From positions 682,001 through 746,000 of the forward strand of contig JACKPU010000001.1 of the NCBI GenBank assembly GCA_024233285.1: 64,000 nucleotides of DNA. Reading direction: 5' to 3'. The first letter of the stretch is position 1. Every line of letters starts with the position of its first letter. Source of the DNA: Opitutaceae bacterium (GTDB lineage: Bacteria; Verrucomicrobiota; Verrucomicrobiia; Opitutales; Opitutaceae). Positions 1 to 7,654 of this stretch are shown here, in pieces. The translations under genes and the position numbers were made by a program. Under the pieces are notes generated by a model. It was not told the DNA's origin and ran no database searches. It saw nothing but the letters and a program-made list of their open reading frames with translations.

Positions 1-301
1 TGAGGGAGGTTGAGTTGGTGTCGTCGAGGAACTCACGGGACTGCACCGAGACGTTCATGGGGACCTTTTGGATCTCCATGCCGATACGGGTAGCCGTGGC
101 GGCGTTGGTCTTCAGGTAGCCGTAGTCCTTCTCGCTTTCGACTTCGAACGGCGTGAGCCGAACGATTTCTTCGTCGTCGGAGGCATCGGCGGCAACTTCC
201 TGGGCCCAGACGGGCGTCCAAGAGAGTGCAACCAATGCAGCCAAACAGGCGGCCAAGCTGCGCTTGGCCACCGGAGCTGGGTAGCTTTGTTCTGGTTTCA
301 T
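1..301 (-). CDS. TonB-dependent receptor, N-terminal part (runs off the window)
   Basis: The reverse strand from ATG at 301 reads a signal peptide (MKPEQSYPAP, basic stretch AKR, hydrophobic SLAACLAALVALSW, cleavage near VWA-QE), then an acidic linker and IVRLTPFEV, the motif that opens verrucomicrobial TonB-dependent outer-membrane receptors. It continues ESEKDYGYLK, TRIGMEIQKVPMNVSVQSRE, which is the start of the plug domain. Such receptors import ligands, often oligosaccharides, across the outer membrane using TonB energy. Only about 100 codons are in the window, so the barrel and ligand cannot be judged. The next gene on this strand upstream is the LuxR-type regulator, about 300 bp away. 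Residues 57-78 are nearly identical to a stretch inside the DUF4139 protein at 28581-30230. Confidence 0.85.
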   Translation of the reverse strand, partial: MKPEQSYPAPVAKRSLAACLAALVALSWTPVWAQEVAADASDDEEIVRLTPFEVESEKDYGYLKTNAATATRIGMEIQKVPMNVSVQSREFLDDTNSTSL

Positions 302-600
302 TCGTTTGTTGGTGTCTTTCGTTTGCTATCTGGCCGGCAGACGGCCGGGCCAAAAGGGGAGAAAGGGATTACGAAAAATGCGGGGTAAAGGGAGGGCTCT
401 GCGCCCGTCGAGAAACCTACTTTTGAAGACAAACCACCCCCAAATGGCGGTATGATCCAGCCGGCGAAACCAATTACCGGCGGGAAGAAGTCTTGAGGGT
501 AGGCATCAGGTCGGGCGCAGAGAAAGACTCAGTGGGTGAAACTACTTGGAGTAGGGTCATTGTGCCGTTTAAGCCGGCCGGGGCATAGAGCCTTGAATAC
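302..600. promoter_or_regulatory. Leader/promoter region of the TonB receptor; no gene seen
   Basis: About 300 bp without a convincing coding frame. It must hold the promoter of the leftward receptor gene. It contains an imperfect palindrome ACCCCCAAATGGCGGT (436-451) and, at its right edge, TACCTAAAATTGGGTA (598-613), which overlaps the stop of the LuxR-type gene. The exact promoter cannot be assigned from sequence alone. Confidence 0.4.
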
Positions 601-613
601 CTAAAATTGGGTA
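598..613. promoter_or_regulatory. TACC-N8-GGTA site downstream of the LuxR-type gene
   Basis: TACCTAAAATTGGGTA is an imperfect inverted repeat. A sister site, TACCTATTTTTGGGTA, lies at 1497-1512 upstream of the same gene; the two differ at three central positions. Being upstream of the receptor and of the regulator makes them candidate binding sites for the regulator. This is inference. Confidence 0.35.
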
Positions 614-1470
614 GCCTCGTCCGGCTTGGGTTTGGCGGGCGGGACCTTGGATTTGCCGCCGCCGAGCGGCGGGCGTTCGATGCGTGAACGGATGGTGGTG
701 CCTTCCTTGGTGATGCGAATCATGCCCAGCCGGATGGCCTCCCGCACCAGTTTGGCGCTGCTGGTAATGCCAAGCTTGCGCATGATATTGCGGCGATGGG
801 TTTGGACCGTGGCCTCGCTCAGGTTCAAACGTTTGGCGGCTTCTATATTACCGCTGCCGTCACCGATCTCAGAAAACACGAGCAGTTCGGCCGCGGTCAG
901 GCGTTGCGCCAGCACGCCGGGCGGATTACGGTCAATAATGTGCAACCGCAGGGAAGGGCTGATATAAGGTTCACCACCGGAAACGAGATGCAGCGCCCTC
1001 ACCAAGGCGGGCACGTCTTCTTCCAAAATATCGATCAGACCGTCAAAGCGCGCGACGCGCAGGGTCTGCAATGAAAACTCGCCGGGGTGATTGAGCGCCA
1101 CCAGCACGCGGGTGGCGAGTTTCTCTTCGGCGATGACGGGCAACAGGTCCACGCCGTCCACATCGGGCAGGGTGGTGGACAAGAGGAGGAGTTGGGCGGG
1201 GGTCTCCCGCAGGATGGCCAAGGCTTCGTTGCCGGTGCAGGCTACGCGAATCGAAGCAGTGGGAAAGGCTTGCCGGCAAACGCTTTGCAACGCCTCGGCG
1301 TAGGTTTTACCCCATTGCACGACCAAGATATCCGTCACGACGACTGCGGGAGGCGGCGGTTCGGGCGGGCACGGGCTGGTTTCTGCGCAACTGGGCAATA
1401 AGGTTTCTGCGGGTGGCATGGGGGCCGGTTGTCCCTGACTTTGGGTAGGGCGCTGTATATGATACGCCAC
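601..1470 (-). CDS. LuxR-family regulator with degenerate (pseudo-)receiver domain
   Basis: A 289-residue protein. Residues about 45-165 have the receiver fold pattern (VTDILVVQW ... LLLLSTTLPDVDG), followed by a GerE/LuxR HTH at about 190-250 (LTAAELLVFSEI, IEAAKRLNLSEATVQTHRRNIMRKL), and a basic, proline-rich tail. In a normal receiver the first strand ends in an acidic pair and the third strand ends in the phosphorylated Asp. Here the first is QW and the Asp position is Ser (LLLLSTTLPDVDG). Phosphorylation at the usual site is therefore impossible, suggesting regulation by a ligand, a protein or dosage. It sits upstream of the receptor gene on the same strand and may control it. HTH assignment is firm, the target is inferred. 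Confidence 0.8.
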   Translation of the reverse strand: MAYHIQRPTQSQGQPAPMPPAETLLPSCAETSPCPPEPPPPAVVVTDILVVQWGKTYAEALQSVCRQAFPTASIRVACTGNEALAILRETPAQLLLLSTTLPDVDGVDLLPVIAEEKLATRVLVALNHPGEFSLQTLRVARFDGLIDILEEDVPALVRALHLVSGGEPYISPSLRLHIIDRNPPGVLAQRLTAAELLVFSEIGDGSGNIEAAKRLNLSEATVQTHRRNIMRKLGITSSAKLVREAIRLGMIRITKEGTTIRSRIERPPLGGGKSKVPPAKPKPDEATQF

Positions 1471-1496
1471 CGGCTGAAATACGTTACAGTGTTCCC

Positions 1497-1512
1497 TACC
1501 TATTTTTGGGTA
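1497..1512. promoter_or_regulatory. TACC-N8-GGTA site upstream of the LuxR-type gene
   Basis: TACCTATTTTTGGGTA, 27 bp before the ATG of the LuxR-type gene, in the gap it shares with the divergent mannosidase gene. It nearly matches the site at 598-613. It is a candidate autoregulatory operator. Confidence 0.35.
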
Positions 1513-1636
1513 TTATTGAATTTGTAATGACAGGTTGAATCGACTCGGCGGCTGGATTTGAAGCGTTTGCGACCTGCCGGCCCGGCAACCGTGACACCGG
1601 TATTTAGAGTTAGAGTTGCGCTGCGCGTCTTCGCCG

Positions 1637-4600
1637 ATGAAGTCACACGCTGTGTCGAATTTCCCCCTCAATCCCCTGCTTCAACTCACCCCGCTGCGCA
1701 CCCAGCGCGGGGTCCTGCGTCTGGCTGAATTGATTTGGTCGGATCCGCGCCCGGTGCGGATCGAGGCCACGGCCTCCCGGCCGGATCATGTGGATCTGGC
1801 GACGGCGAAAAAACTGCCGCGCAAACCCGTGAAACCGGGCGAGGGATGGGGCCGGCTTTATGATCAGCGCTGGTGCCGGGTCGAGATTCCCGCCGGCGCG
1901 GGCCGCTGGCTGCATTGGGACGAACAGGGCGAGGCCACGCTGCATGTGAACGGCCTGCCGTTTTACGGTTTCGATGTGGCGCATCGCTACTGCGAACTCC
2001 CGGTGGGCGCGCGCGAGGTGTGGGTCGAGAGCCTGTGCGTGCAGGCGGCCATCTGGCATCCGGAGGCGAAGGGCCTCGGTGCGGACGGCAATATCCTGCG
2101 CGGCGTGCGTTTGCTGCGCCGTAACGACGAGGCCTGGGCGGCCTATCACGATCTCAACTGCCTTTACGATTGGATGCTCGAATTGCGGGCGCGCGAATTT
2201 CCGGGTGAACCCCGCGAATTGTTCAGCCAGACCGTCCAACCCGCGTTGACGAATGTGTCGCCGCTTTACCGCCGCCTGTTGCGCGGCCTCGATACCGCGC
2301 TCGACGCATTTGATGCCGCCGGGCTCGCCGCCCTGCGCCGCGAAATCGCCAAGGTTTATGCGGAGATGCGTGATGCCGCGCCGCTCGCCCGCGCCGCGCT
2401 GACCGGTCATTCGCATCTCGATCTCGTGTGGTTGTGGGATGAACAGACCGGCGAGGGCAAGGCCGTCCACACCTTCGCCAACGTGAACCGGTTGATGGAT
2501 CTCTACCCGGAGTTTCGCTTCGCCTACTCGCAGCCGGCCAGTTACGAGGCGGTGATCCGTCGTTCACCGTTGCTGGCGCGGAAGGTGCGCGAGCGCTTGC
2601 GCTCTGGCCAATGGGAGGCGACCGGCGGCATGTATGTGGAGAGCGATTCGCATGTCGCTTGCGGCGAGGCCCTCGCGCGCAGTTTCATTCTTGGACAGGA
2701 CGCGTTCTCCAAACTCACCGGCCGTCGCTCGCGCATCTTGTGGTTGCCCGACCTGTTTGGTTTCAGCGCTTGTCTGCCCCAGCTCATGAAACTGAGCGGC
2801 GTGGATTATTTTTTCACCACCAAGACGACGTGGAACACGGTCAACCGTTTCCCGCATTCGAGCTTTGTCTGGCGCGGCCCGGGTGGTCACGCCGTCGTCA
2901 GTCACGTGACGCAAGGCGTGCAGTTCAACAACACCGTCTCGGTTGAACAACTGCGCGCGTCCTCGCATCAACATCAGCAGGGCGATCTGCACGACGAATA
3001 TCTCATGCCCAATGGCTGGGGGGACGGCGGCGGCGGACCGAGCGAGGAAATGTGCGAACGCGCGCGCCGGCTTTCGGCCCTGCGCGGTCTGCCCGCGCTC
3101 AAGTGGGACCAGCCCGAGGCGTTCTTTGATCGCCTGGCGAAAAAGGAAAAACAGCTGCCCGCCCTCGATGGCGAAATCTATCTCGAATACCACCGCGGCA
3201 CCTTCACCACCCAGAGCCAGGTGAAGGCGCGCTTTCGCGCGCTGGAACGCGCCTTGCAGCTGCGCGAGGCGGTTCTGGTGGCGGCCAATCGCGCGCCCGA
3301 TGCCGCGTTGGACCACGCGTGGCGCCGCTTGGTGTTCGCGCAGTTTCACGATTATATTCCGGGCAGTTCGATTCCCGAGGTCTATGCGCAGGGGCAACCG
3401 GAACTGGCCGAACTCGCGCGTGAAACCACATCCGCCGCGCAAACCGCCCTCAAGGCAGCCAAGGCCGAGCCGTGTCTGTTCAATCCGCTGCCGGTCGAAC
3501 GCCAGGTCGTGATCAAAAATCAAAGCGTGACGCTGCCGCCGCTCGCGGGCGTGGCGGTGGCCTCGCTGGATAAGCGTGAAGTCGCCCCGGTGGTGGTGCG
3601 CGGCCGCGCGCTCAGCAATGGTCGCGTGCATGCGCGGATCGATGCCCGTGGCCAGCTCGCGGCGTTGAGCGTTGATGACCGGACCGTGGCGTTGCAGCGC
3701 GGCGCCGGTCAGCTCGTGGTATATCCGGAGCAGCCGGCCAACTTTGGACCGTGGGACATTGATCGTCATTCGCTTTCGCTCGGCCAGCCCGAAAACGCGC
3801 CGGCCCGGATCACATCCACGGATGATGCGATCGCCGTCACGCGCAAGGTTGGTCGCGCGAGCACCGCGACCGTGCGTTATGCGTTGCGCCCGGGTGAGTC
3901 CGTGCTGCGCATCACGGTCGAGCTCGACTGGCACGAAACCGATGTGCTCCTGAAAATGCATTTCCCCACGGAATACCGCGGGCGCGAAGTGCGTTGCGGC
4001 ACGCCGTTCGGCAGCGTGCTGCGTCCGCAGCTCGCGACCCATCGCGAAGTCGAGGCCATGTGGGAATGGCCGATGAGTCGCTGGGCTTCCGTGAGCGACG
4101 AAGGCGAGCGCACCGGTCTGTTTGTGGTCACCGAGGCCAAATACGGGCTGAGCTGCCGCAACGGCGATCTCGGGCTCACGTTGTTGCGCACGCCGCCGCA
4201 CGTGGGGTTTGAAGAACACGCCAAGGCTTACCCCGCGCATCTCAGCCGCCTGCCGAAACCGGACACCATTTTTACCGATCAAGGCCGTCATGTGATCGAA
4301 CTCGCCGTGGGGCATTATGAATCAACCGCGCCGCGCGCCGAACAGCCGACGGTGCTGGCCGAAACACTCTACACTCCGGTGGTGCCGTATCGCGGCAAGC
4401 CACTCGCGGGTGCATTCCAAGGCATCGAGGGCGCCGACACCTTGGTGCCGCATTGGGCCCGGCCGCTCGGACGCGATCGCTGGGTGTTGCGGTTGCACGA
4501 GGTCGCCGGTCAACGCGGTGCGGCCAGGCTGAAGCTCGCCCCGGGCTGGCGTGCCCGGACCGTGAATCTGCTCGGGGAAAAAATTCCCGGTGGTCTGCGC

Positions 4601-4681
4601 GGCACGCGGCTCGCGTTCGCGCCCTACGATATCGTCAGCCTCGAACTGACCCGACCTGCAAAAGTGTCACGTATTACGTGA
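1637..4681 (+). CDS. Alpha-mannosidase, glycoside hydrolase family 38
   Basis: About 1014 residues, the usual length for a GH38 enzyme, which hydrolyses terminal alpha-mannosides with retention. Visible family blocks: GHSHLDLVWLWDEQTGEGK (zinc-binding His-x-Asp, near residue 257), FAYSQPASYE, GGMYVESDSH, and LWLPDLFGFS near residue 371, whose Asp is the catalytic nucleophile and zinc ligand. An N-terminal beta domain precedes the catalytic domain and the GH38 C-terminal beta domain follows. No signal peptide is evident, so cytoplasmic action is likely. A TTG at 1616 is in frame, but ATG 1637 (MKSHAV) is the better start. The last five codons and the stop (VSRIT, TGA) lie inside a palindrome at 4660-4688. 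Confidence 0.93.
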   Translation: MKSHAVSNFPLNPLLQLTPLRTQRGVLRLAELIWSDPRPVRIEATASRPDHVDLATAKKLPRKPVKPGEGWGRLYDQRWCRVEIPAGAGRWLHWDEQGEATLHVNGLPFYGFDVAHRYCELPVGAREVWVESLCVQAAIWHPEAKGLGADGNILRGVRLLRRNDEAWAAYHDLNCLYDWMLELRAREFPGEPRELFSQTVQPALTNVSPLYRRLLRGLDTALDAFDAAGLAALRREIAKVYAEMRDAAPLARAALTGHSHLDLVWLWDEQTGEGKAVHTFANVNRLMDLYPEFRFAYSQPASYEAVIRRSPLLARKVRERLRSGQWEATGGMYVESDSHVACGEALARSFILGQDAFSKLTGRRSRILWLPDLFGFSACLPQLMKLSGVDYFFTTKTTWNTVNRFPHSSFVWRGPGGHAVVSHVTQGVQFNNTVSVEQLRASSHQHQQGDLHDEYLMPNGWGDGGGGPSEEMCERARRLSALRGLPALKWDQPEAFFDRLAKKEKQLPALDGEIYLEYHRGTFTTQSQVKARFRALERALQLREAVLVAANRAPDAALDHAWRRLVFAQFHDYIPGSSIPEVYAQGQPELAELARETTSAAQTALKAAKAEPCLFNPLPVERQVVIKNQSVTLPPLAGVAVASLDKREVAPVVVRGRALSNGRVHARIDARGQLAALSVDDRTVALQRGAGQLVVYPEQPANFGPWDIDRHSLSLGQPENAPARITSTDDAIAVTRKVGRASTATVRYALRPGESVLRITVELDWHETDVLLKMHFPTEYRGREVRCGTPFGSVLRPQLATHREVEAMWEWPMSRWASVSDEGERTGLFVVTEAKYGLSCRNGDLGLTLLRTPPHVGFEEHAKAYPAHLSRLPKPDTIFTDQGRHVIELAVGHYESTAPRAEQPTVLAETLYTPVVPYRGKPLAGAFQGIEGADTLVPHWARPLGRDRWVLRLHEVAGQRGAARLKLAPGWRARTVNLLGEKIPGGLRGTRLAFAPYDIVSLELTRPAKVSRIT

Positions 4682-4688
4682 CACTTTT
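4660..4688. repeat. Palindrome copy 1, shared stop region and likely bidirectional terminator
   Basis: A perfect inverted repeat with 14-nt arms (AAAAGTGTCACGTA and its complement) around one T. Read rightwards it ends the mannosidase gene (VSRIT, stop); read leftwards it ends the HTH gene (VSRNT, stop). As RNA it forms a hairpin flanked by A4/U4, so it can terminate transcription in both directions. Two further copies lie at 5068-5087 and 5153-5175. Confidence 0.85.
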
Positions 4689-5059
4689 CCTCGGACCTGG
4701 GGTTTGCTTTCGAAGTCATTGGACCGCTTAACAAGCCAGATCAGCAGACGCAGGGCCCTTTCGGTGTCTGGGCAGGCCGTTTGGCTGACAAAATACTCGT
4801 GCACGCGCTGCCGCGGCACACCGAGCTCACGAGCCAAGTTGGCCTTGTCGCCATAGCGGAGTAACTTGTCCGCCGTGATTTTGGACAATTCGTTCCATAG
4901 TGGAGTATCCGGCCCTGGGCGTAATGTGGCTCCAATGGATTTGCGGCGGCGGGCGCGGTAATTCTTTTGGGCGGCGATGGCGGTTTCACGCGCTGCCTCG
5001 GACAGCACGTCAAGAAGAGCCCCCAACGCTACCAATTGCGGATGTTGGTAATAACTCAT
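4667..5059 (-). CDS. Small helix-turn-helix protein in a palindrome-bounded cassette
   Basis: A 130-residue protein of unknown function. The N-terminal half is helical and basic (YRARRRKS). The middle has a HTH-like pattern, ITADKLLRYGDKANLARELG followed by VPRQRVHEYFV, resembling an XRE-type fold, then a hydrophobic helix RALRLLIWLVKRS. The last residues, GKVSRNT, are encoded by the palindrome at 4660-4688. A second palindrome copy lies 9 bp before the ATG, over the expected ribosome-binding region, and a third is 66 bp further upstream, so self-binding and autoregulation are plausible. It sits alone between two convergent carbohydrate-enzyme genes. No transposase motif is seen. The DNA-binding call is moderate and the role is unknown. 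Confidence 0.6.
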   Translation of the reverse strand: MSYYQHPQLVALGALLDVLSEAARETAIAAQKNYRARRRKSIGATLRPGPDTPLWNELSKITADKLLRYGDKANLARELGVPRQRVHEYFVSQTACPDTERALRLLIWLVKRSNDFESKPQVRGKVSRNT

Positions 5060-5067
5060 ACTCTAAG

Positions 5068-5087
5068 GTGTCACGTAATACGTGACG
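5068..5087. repeat. Palindrome copy 2, just upstream of the HTH gene
   Basis: GTCACGTAATACGTGAC (5070-5086) preceded by GT. The right arm loses the match after GTGAC. It covers the region where the HTH gene's ribosome-binding site should be. It is either an operator for that protein or a boundary of the cassette. Confidence 0.8.
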
Positions 5088-5152
5088 GTTCAATCAACGA
5101 TAATGCCGAATAACTGGTGCGGCTTGGCAATAAACTCCGTTGGTGAAAATAG

Positions 5153-5175
5153 AGTGTCACGTAATACGTGACACT
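5153..5175. repeat. Palindrome copy 3, at the 3' end of the heparinase-fold gene
   Basis: A perfect inverted repeat: AGTGTCACGTA, one A, and its complement. The leftward heparinase-fold gene reads VSRIT and stops inside it, exactly as the mannosidase gene does in copy 1. Copies 2 and 3 face each other across 65 bp that must hold the HTH promoter. Confidence 0.85.
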
Positions 5176-7592
5176 GTGAGGGTGGGATTTTCGACAGGGA
5201 CGAGGGGGTGGGTCAGCTCCAACTTCACGCCGACTGCGAGGCGGCCGTTCATGCCGCGTTGCATCAGCGTGAGACGAGGCTGTTTTTCCGGTAGCAGCGT
5301 GGTCACAAACCAAGCCTCCTTGCGCTCGCGCAAGACGTCTTTCCACACGGGTTCTTCCAACGGGAGTTCTTCGCACACGGCTTCGACGCCTACATCCCAA
5401 GTCAGAATCGCGCGCCCGCGCCGGCCGGTGATGACCGCGCGGCGTTGCGCGGCATCCAGCGTGATCGGCAGCGGCGTGGTCCAGTGAAACGCCACGCCGT
5501 CACCGCGTTCGACCGCCCAGTCATCCGTGATGATCAGCTTATCGGGCGTCGGTGAATCCCAGGTGCGCTTCCAGGCTTTGAACCAGCCTTCCCAGCCGGC
5601 CGTGAGATCCATCGAGGCATGGAACCGGGTCGCGTTGCCTTCGCCCTGCGGAATGATATCGGCGAAGATCGGATTCTTCGGCCTTGGCCGCGCGCCGCTC
5701 GAGGTGAGCGGCACCAGCATGTTGTGCCGCTGCGCGTGTTTCATCATGTCGGCGAGCGGATTGCTGTAATCACAGATCGCAAAATCCTTCGCCAACGTGT
5801 CGCCGGCGAATTCGAGCACGAACGAACCCTTGTCCTCGTGCGTATGCGACGCGCCGGACTGGTTGCCCATGAGAAAAAGTTTCACCCATTCGCCGCCGAG
5901 TTTCCGGTGCGAGGCCATCTGGCCGATCGTGGGCATGTTGACCACGGGTGACAGCTGCGGGCCCCGCTCCGGGATGTCGCGGGCGAGGTTTTGCGCGAGC
6001 AACGAGAGGGGTTGGCCGGTGCGCGCGATGGATTTGCGGAAGATCGTGACCCAGTGTGAATCGGGCATGAGCCACGCGAGAAACGCCGCGCCTTCCTGCG
6101 GCACGCATTGCGCGTCACAGATCAAAATCATCTGCGAATCATCCGCCGTGCTCACGAGCGTTTCCGCCATGACGGCGGTGGCGTAGAGCGCCGGTGGCAC
6201 CAAGCTGCGGACGTCGATCCCGCGCGCCCGGGAATAATAGTAAAACGAGATCAGCGCCTGTCGCGCGGTGAATGTGAAGTAGCCCGGTCCCTCGGTGTAG
6301 CCGCCGTCGGGCAGCAGGATTTTTGAAAGGTTGTCCTGCAGGTCGGCGAGACAGAGATCGGTGTAGGGCACGACGCGCGATTGCGCGGGCTTGGGATGCG
6401 GCTCCCACGTGACCGGCAGTTCGCGCTCCAACACGAGGTAGGCATACATGCGCCCCGGCAACCACCACGCGGTTTGATTGCACCAAAAAATGTAGGTATA
6501 CCACCAGGTGTTGTAGTTGTTGGTGCCGTGGCCCTCTTCCGCGAGGCGGCGCAGGATCACTTGTTTGCCGTAGTCGGTGAACCACTCGCCGCACAAGTCG
6601 AGGATCAGCGCGCAATCATACATCACCAAACTCGGCACGAAGGCGCGGTGCTCCCACTTGCACCCGGTCATCCAACTCATGAATGACGGATCCCAACGGG
6701 TGCTGTGTGCAAGACACATCGCATAGCGCGCGGCGAGCCGGCCGAGCGCTTGGTCGCGCCACAGCACCGCGGCCTGCGCGGCGTTGGCACCGTTGGTCAG
6801 GAGCAATTTGCCGTGATCGCGCAGGCGATTGAAACGCGTGTCGTTCCAGAAATTCACGAACTCGCTCATCATCGTTTCTGGGGCGCGGCGTTGCGCATCG
6901 GCGGCGAGTTCGCTCAGGGGCGATTCGGCCCGGCCGCCGGCGTGGGCCAGCTCGGTGCGTGCCTGTTCCAGTTCGGCCGCGGTGAGGTGCAGACCGTAGA
7001 CCGGGTTGAAGCTGGGCTCATAGGCTGGCGGCTTCAGGTAATCCGCCCATGTCTCGTCGAAGCGTTCGAACTGCCGCAGATAGCGTTCCAACGTCGGTCC
7101 GTGCTGCAATCCGATCCAGTTGAACCAGCCGCAGGCCGGGCCGGGATTGCGTGCCGCATCGGCATAAAGCGCAATGGTCAGTCCGCGCAGGCGGCGGGCG
7201 CCCTGGAGTGGCAGCACCGCTTCACGCTTGGTTTCCTTTTGTGCCCCGGTCGTGGCGGATTGCTGGCCGGTGTCGGTGTCTGCGGTCAACTCGACCCGGG
7301 TGCCTGCGGGCACCACGAGCGAAACCACCAGCGTGTCATAGTCGCGGCAATCGAGATCGAGTTCCCGGCGCAGACGCAGTGCCGGGGTGCCGGGGTCCGC
7401 CGGCGGCCGTTGCCAGTCGAACTGCACCCACGCCCACTTTTGCACGACAGTCAGGCCGTCCGCGCCGTTTTGATCAATGTGCCACTGCGGCAGTTGGCTG
7501 AGCGTTTCGTCAAAAAACGCTTCGATGACCGCTTCGGCGGCATTCACGGGGGTGGGAATCATAAGGGGCGACGGGTTTGCATTGCACAGCAT
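5157..7592 (-). CDS. Heparinase II/III-like polysaccharide lyase or hydrolase
   Basis: About 811 residues. The N-terminal third is a beta-sandwich-like carbohydrate-binding region, the middle is an alpha-toroid rich in Trp/Tyr (FWNDTRFNRL, NTWWYTYIFWCNQTAWWLPGRMY, LPDGGYTEGPGYFTF), and the C-terminal beta domain holds SGASHTHEDKGSFVLEFAGD, matching the heparinase II/III C-terminal block with its conserved His. Members cleave uronate-containing polysaccharides by beta-elimination; the substrate here is unknown. No signal peptide is obvious. ATG at 7562 (MIPTPV) is an alternative start. Only 62 bp separate it from the divergent LMF1-like gene. Its last codons (TVSRIT) and stop lie in palindrome copy 3. 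Confidence 0.8.
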   Translation of the reverse strand: MLCNANPSPLMIPTPVNAAEAVIEAFFDETLSQLPQWHIDQNGADGLTVVQKWAWVQFDWQRPPADPGTPALRLRRELDLDCRDYDTLVVSLVVPAGTRVELTADTDTGQQSATTGAQKETKREAVLPLQGARRLRGLTIALYADAARNPGPACGWFNWIGLQHGPTLERYLRQFERFDETWADYLKPPAYEPSFNPVYGLHLTAAELEQARTELAHAGGRAESPLSELAADAQRRAPETMMSEFVNFWNDTRFNRLRDHGKLLLTNGANAAQAAVLWRDQALGRLAARYAMCLAHSTRWDPSFMSWMTGCKWEHRAFVPSLVMYDCALILDLCGEWFTDYGKQVILRRLAEEGHGTNNYNTWWYTYIFWCNQTAWWLPGRMYAYLVLERELPVTWEPHPKPAQSRVVPYTDLCLADLQDNLSKILLPDGGYTEGPGYFTFTARQALISFYYYSRARGIDVRSLVPPALYATAVMAETLVSTADDSQMILICDAQCVPQEGAAFLAWLMPDSHWVTIFRKSIARTGQPLSLLAQNLARDIPERGPQLSPVVNMPTIGQMASHRKLGGEWVKLFLMGNQSGASHTHEDKGSFVLEFAGDTLAKDFAICDYSNPLADMMKHAQRHNMLVPLTSSGARPRPKNPIFADIIPQGEGNATRFHASMDLTAGWEGWFKAWKRTWDSPTPDKLIITDDWAVERGDGVAFHWTTPLPITLDAAQRRAVITGRRGRAILTWDVGVEAVCEELPLEEPVWKDVLRERKEAWFVTTLLPEKQPRLTLMQRGMNGRLAVGVKLELTHPLVPVENPTLTVSRIT

Positions 7593-7654
7593 GCGGTCAG
7601 TTTTCAGTTTCTCATCCGGTCGGTATCAGGAGGCGAGCAAACTCATTTTAAACG

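Noticed and set aside
68..388. Rightward open frame over the receptor start
   Set aside because: It runs antisense to the receptor N-terminus; the reverse strand has a signal peptide and plug motif, this frame has none.
1616..1636. TTG start for the mannosidase gene
   Set aside because: In frame but ATG at 1637 is standard and no ribosome-binding site favours the TTG.
2564..4315. 583-codon leftward frame inside the mannosidase gene
   Set aside because: High-GC shadow of the GH38 frame: His/Arg/Gln-rich with no domain, while the other strand carries family motifs.
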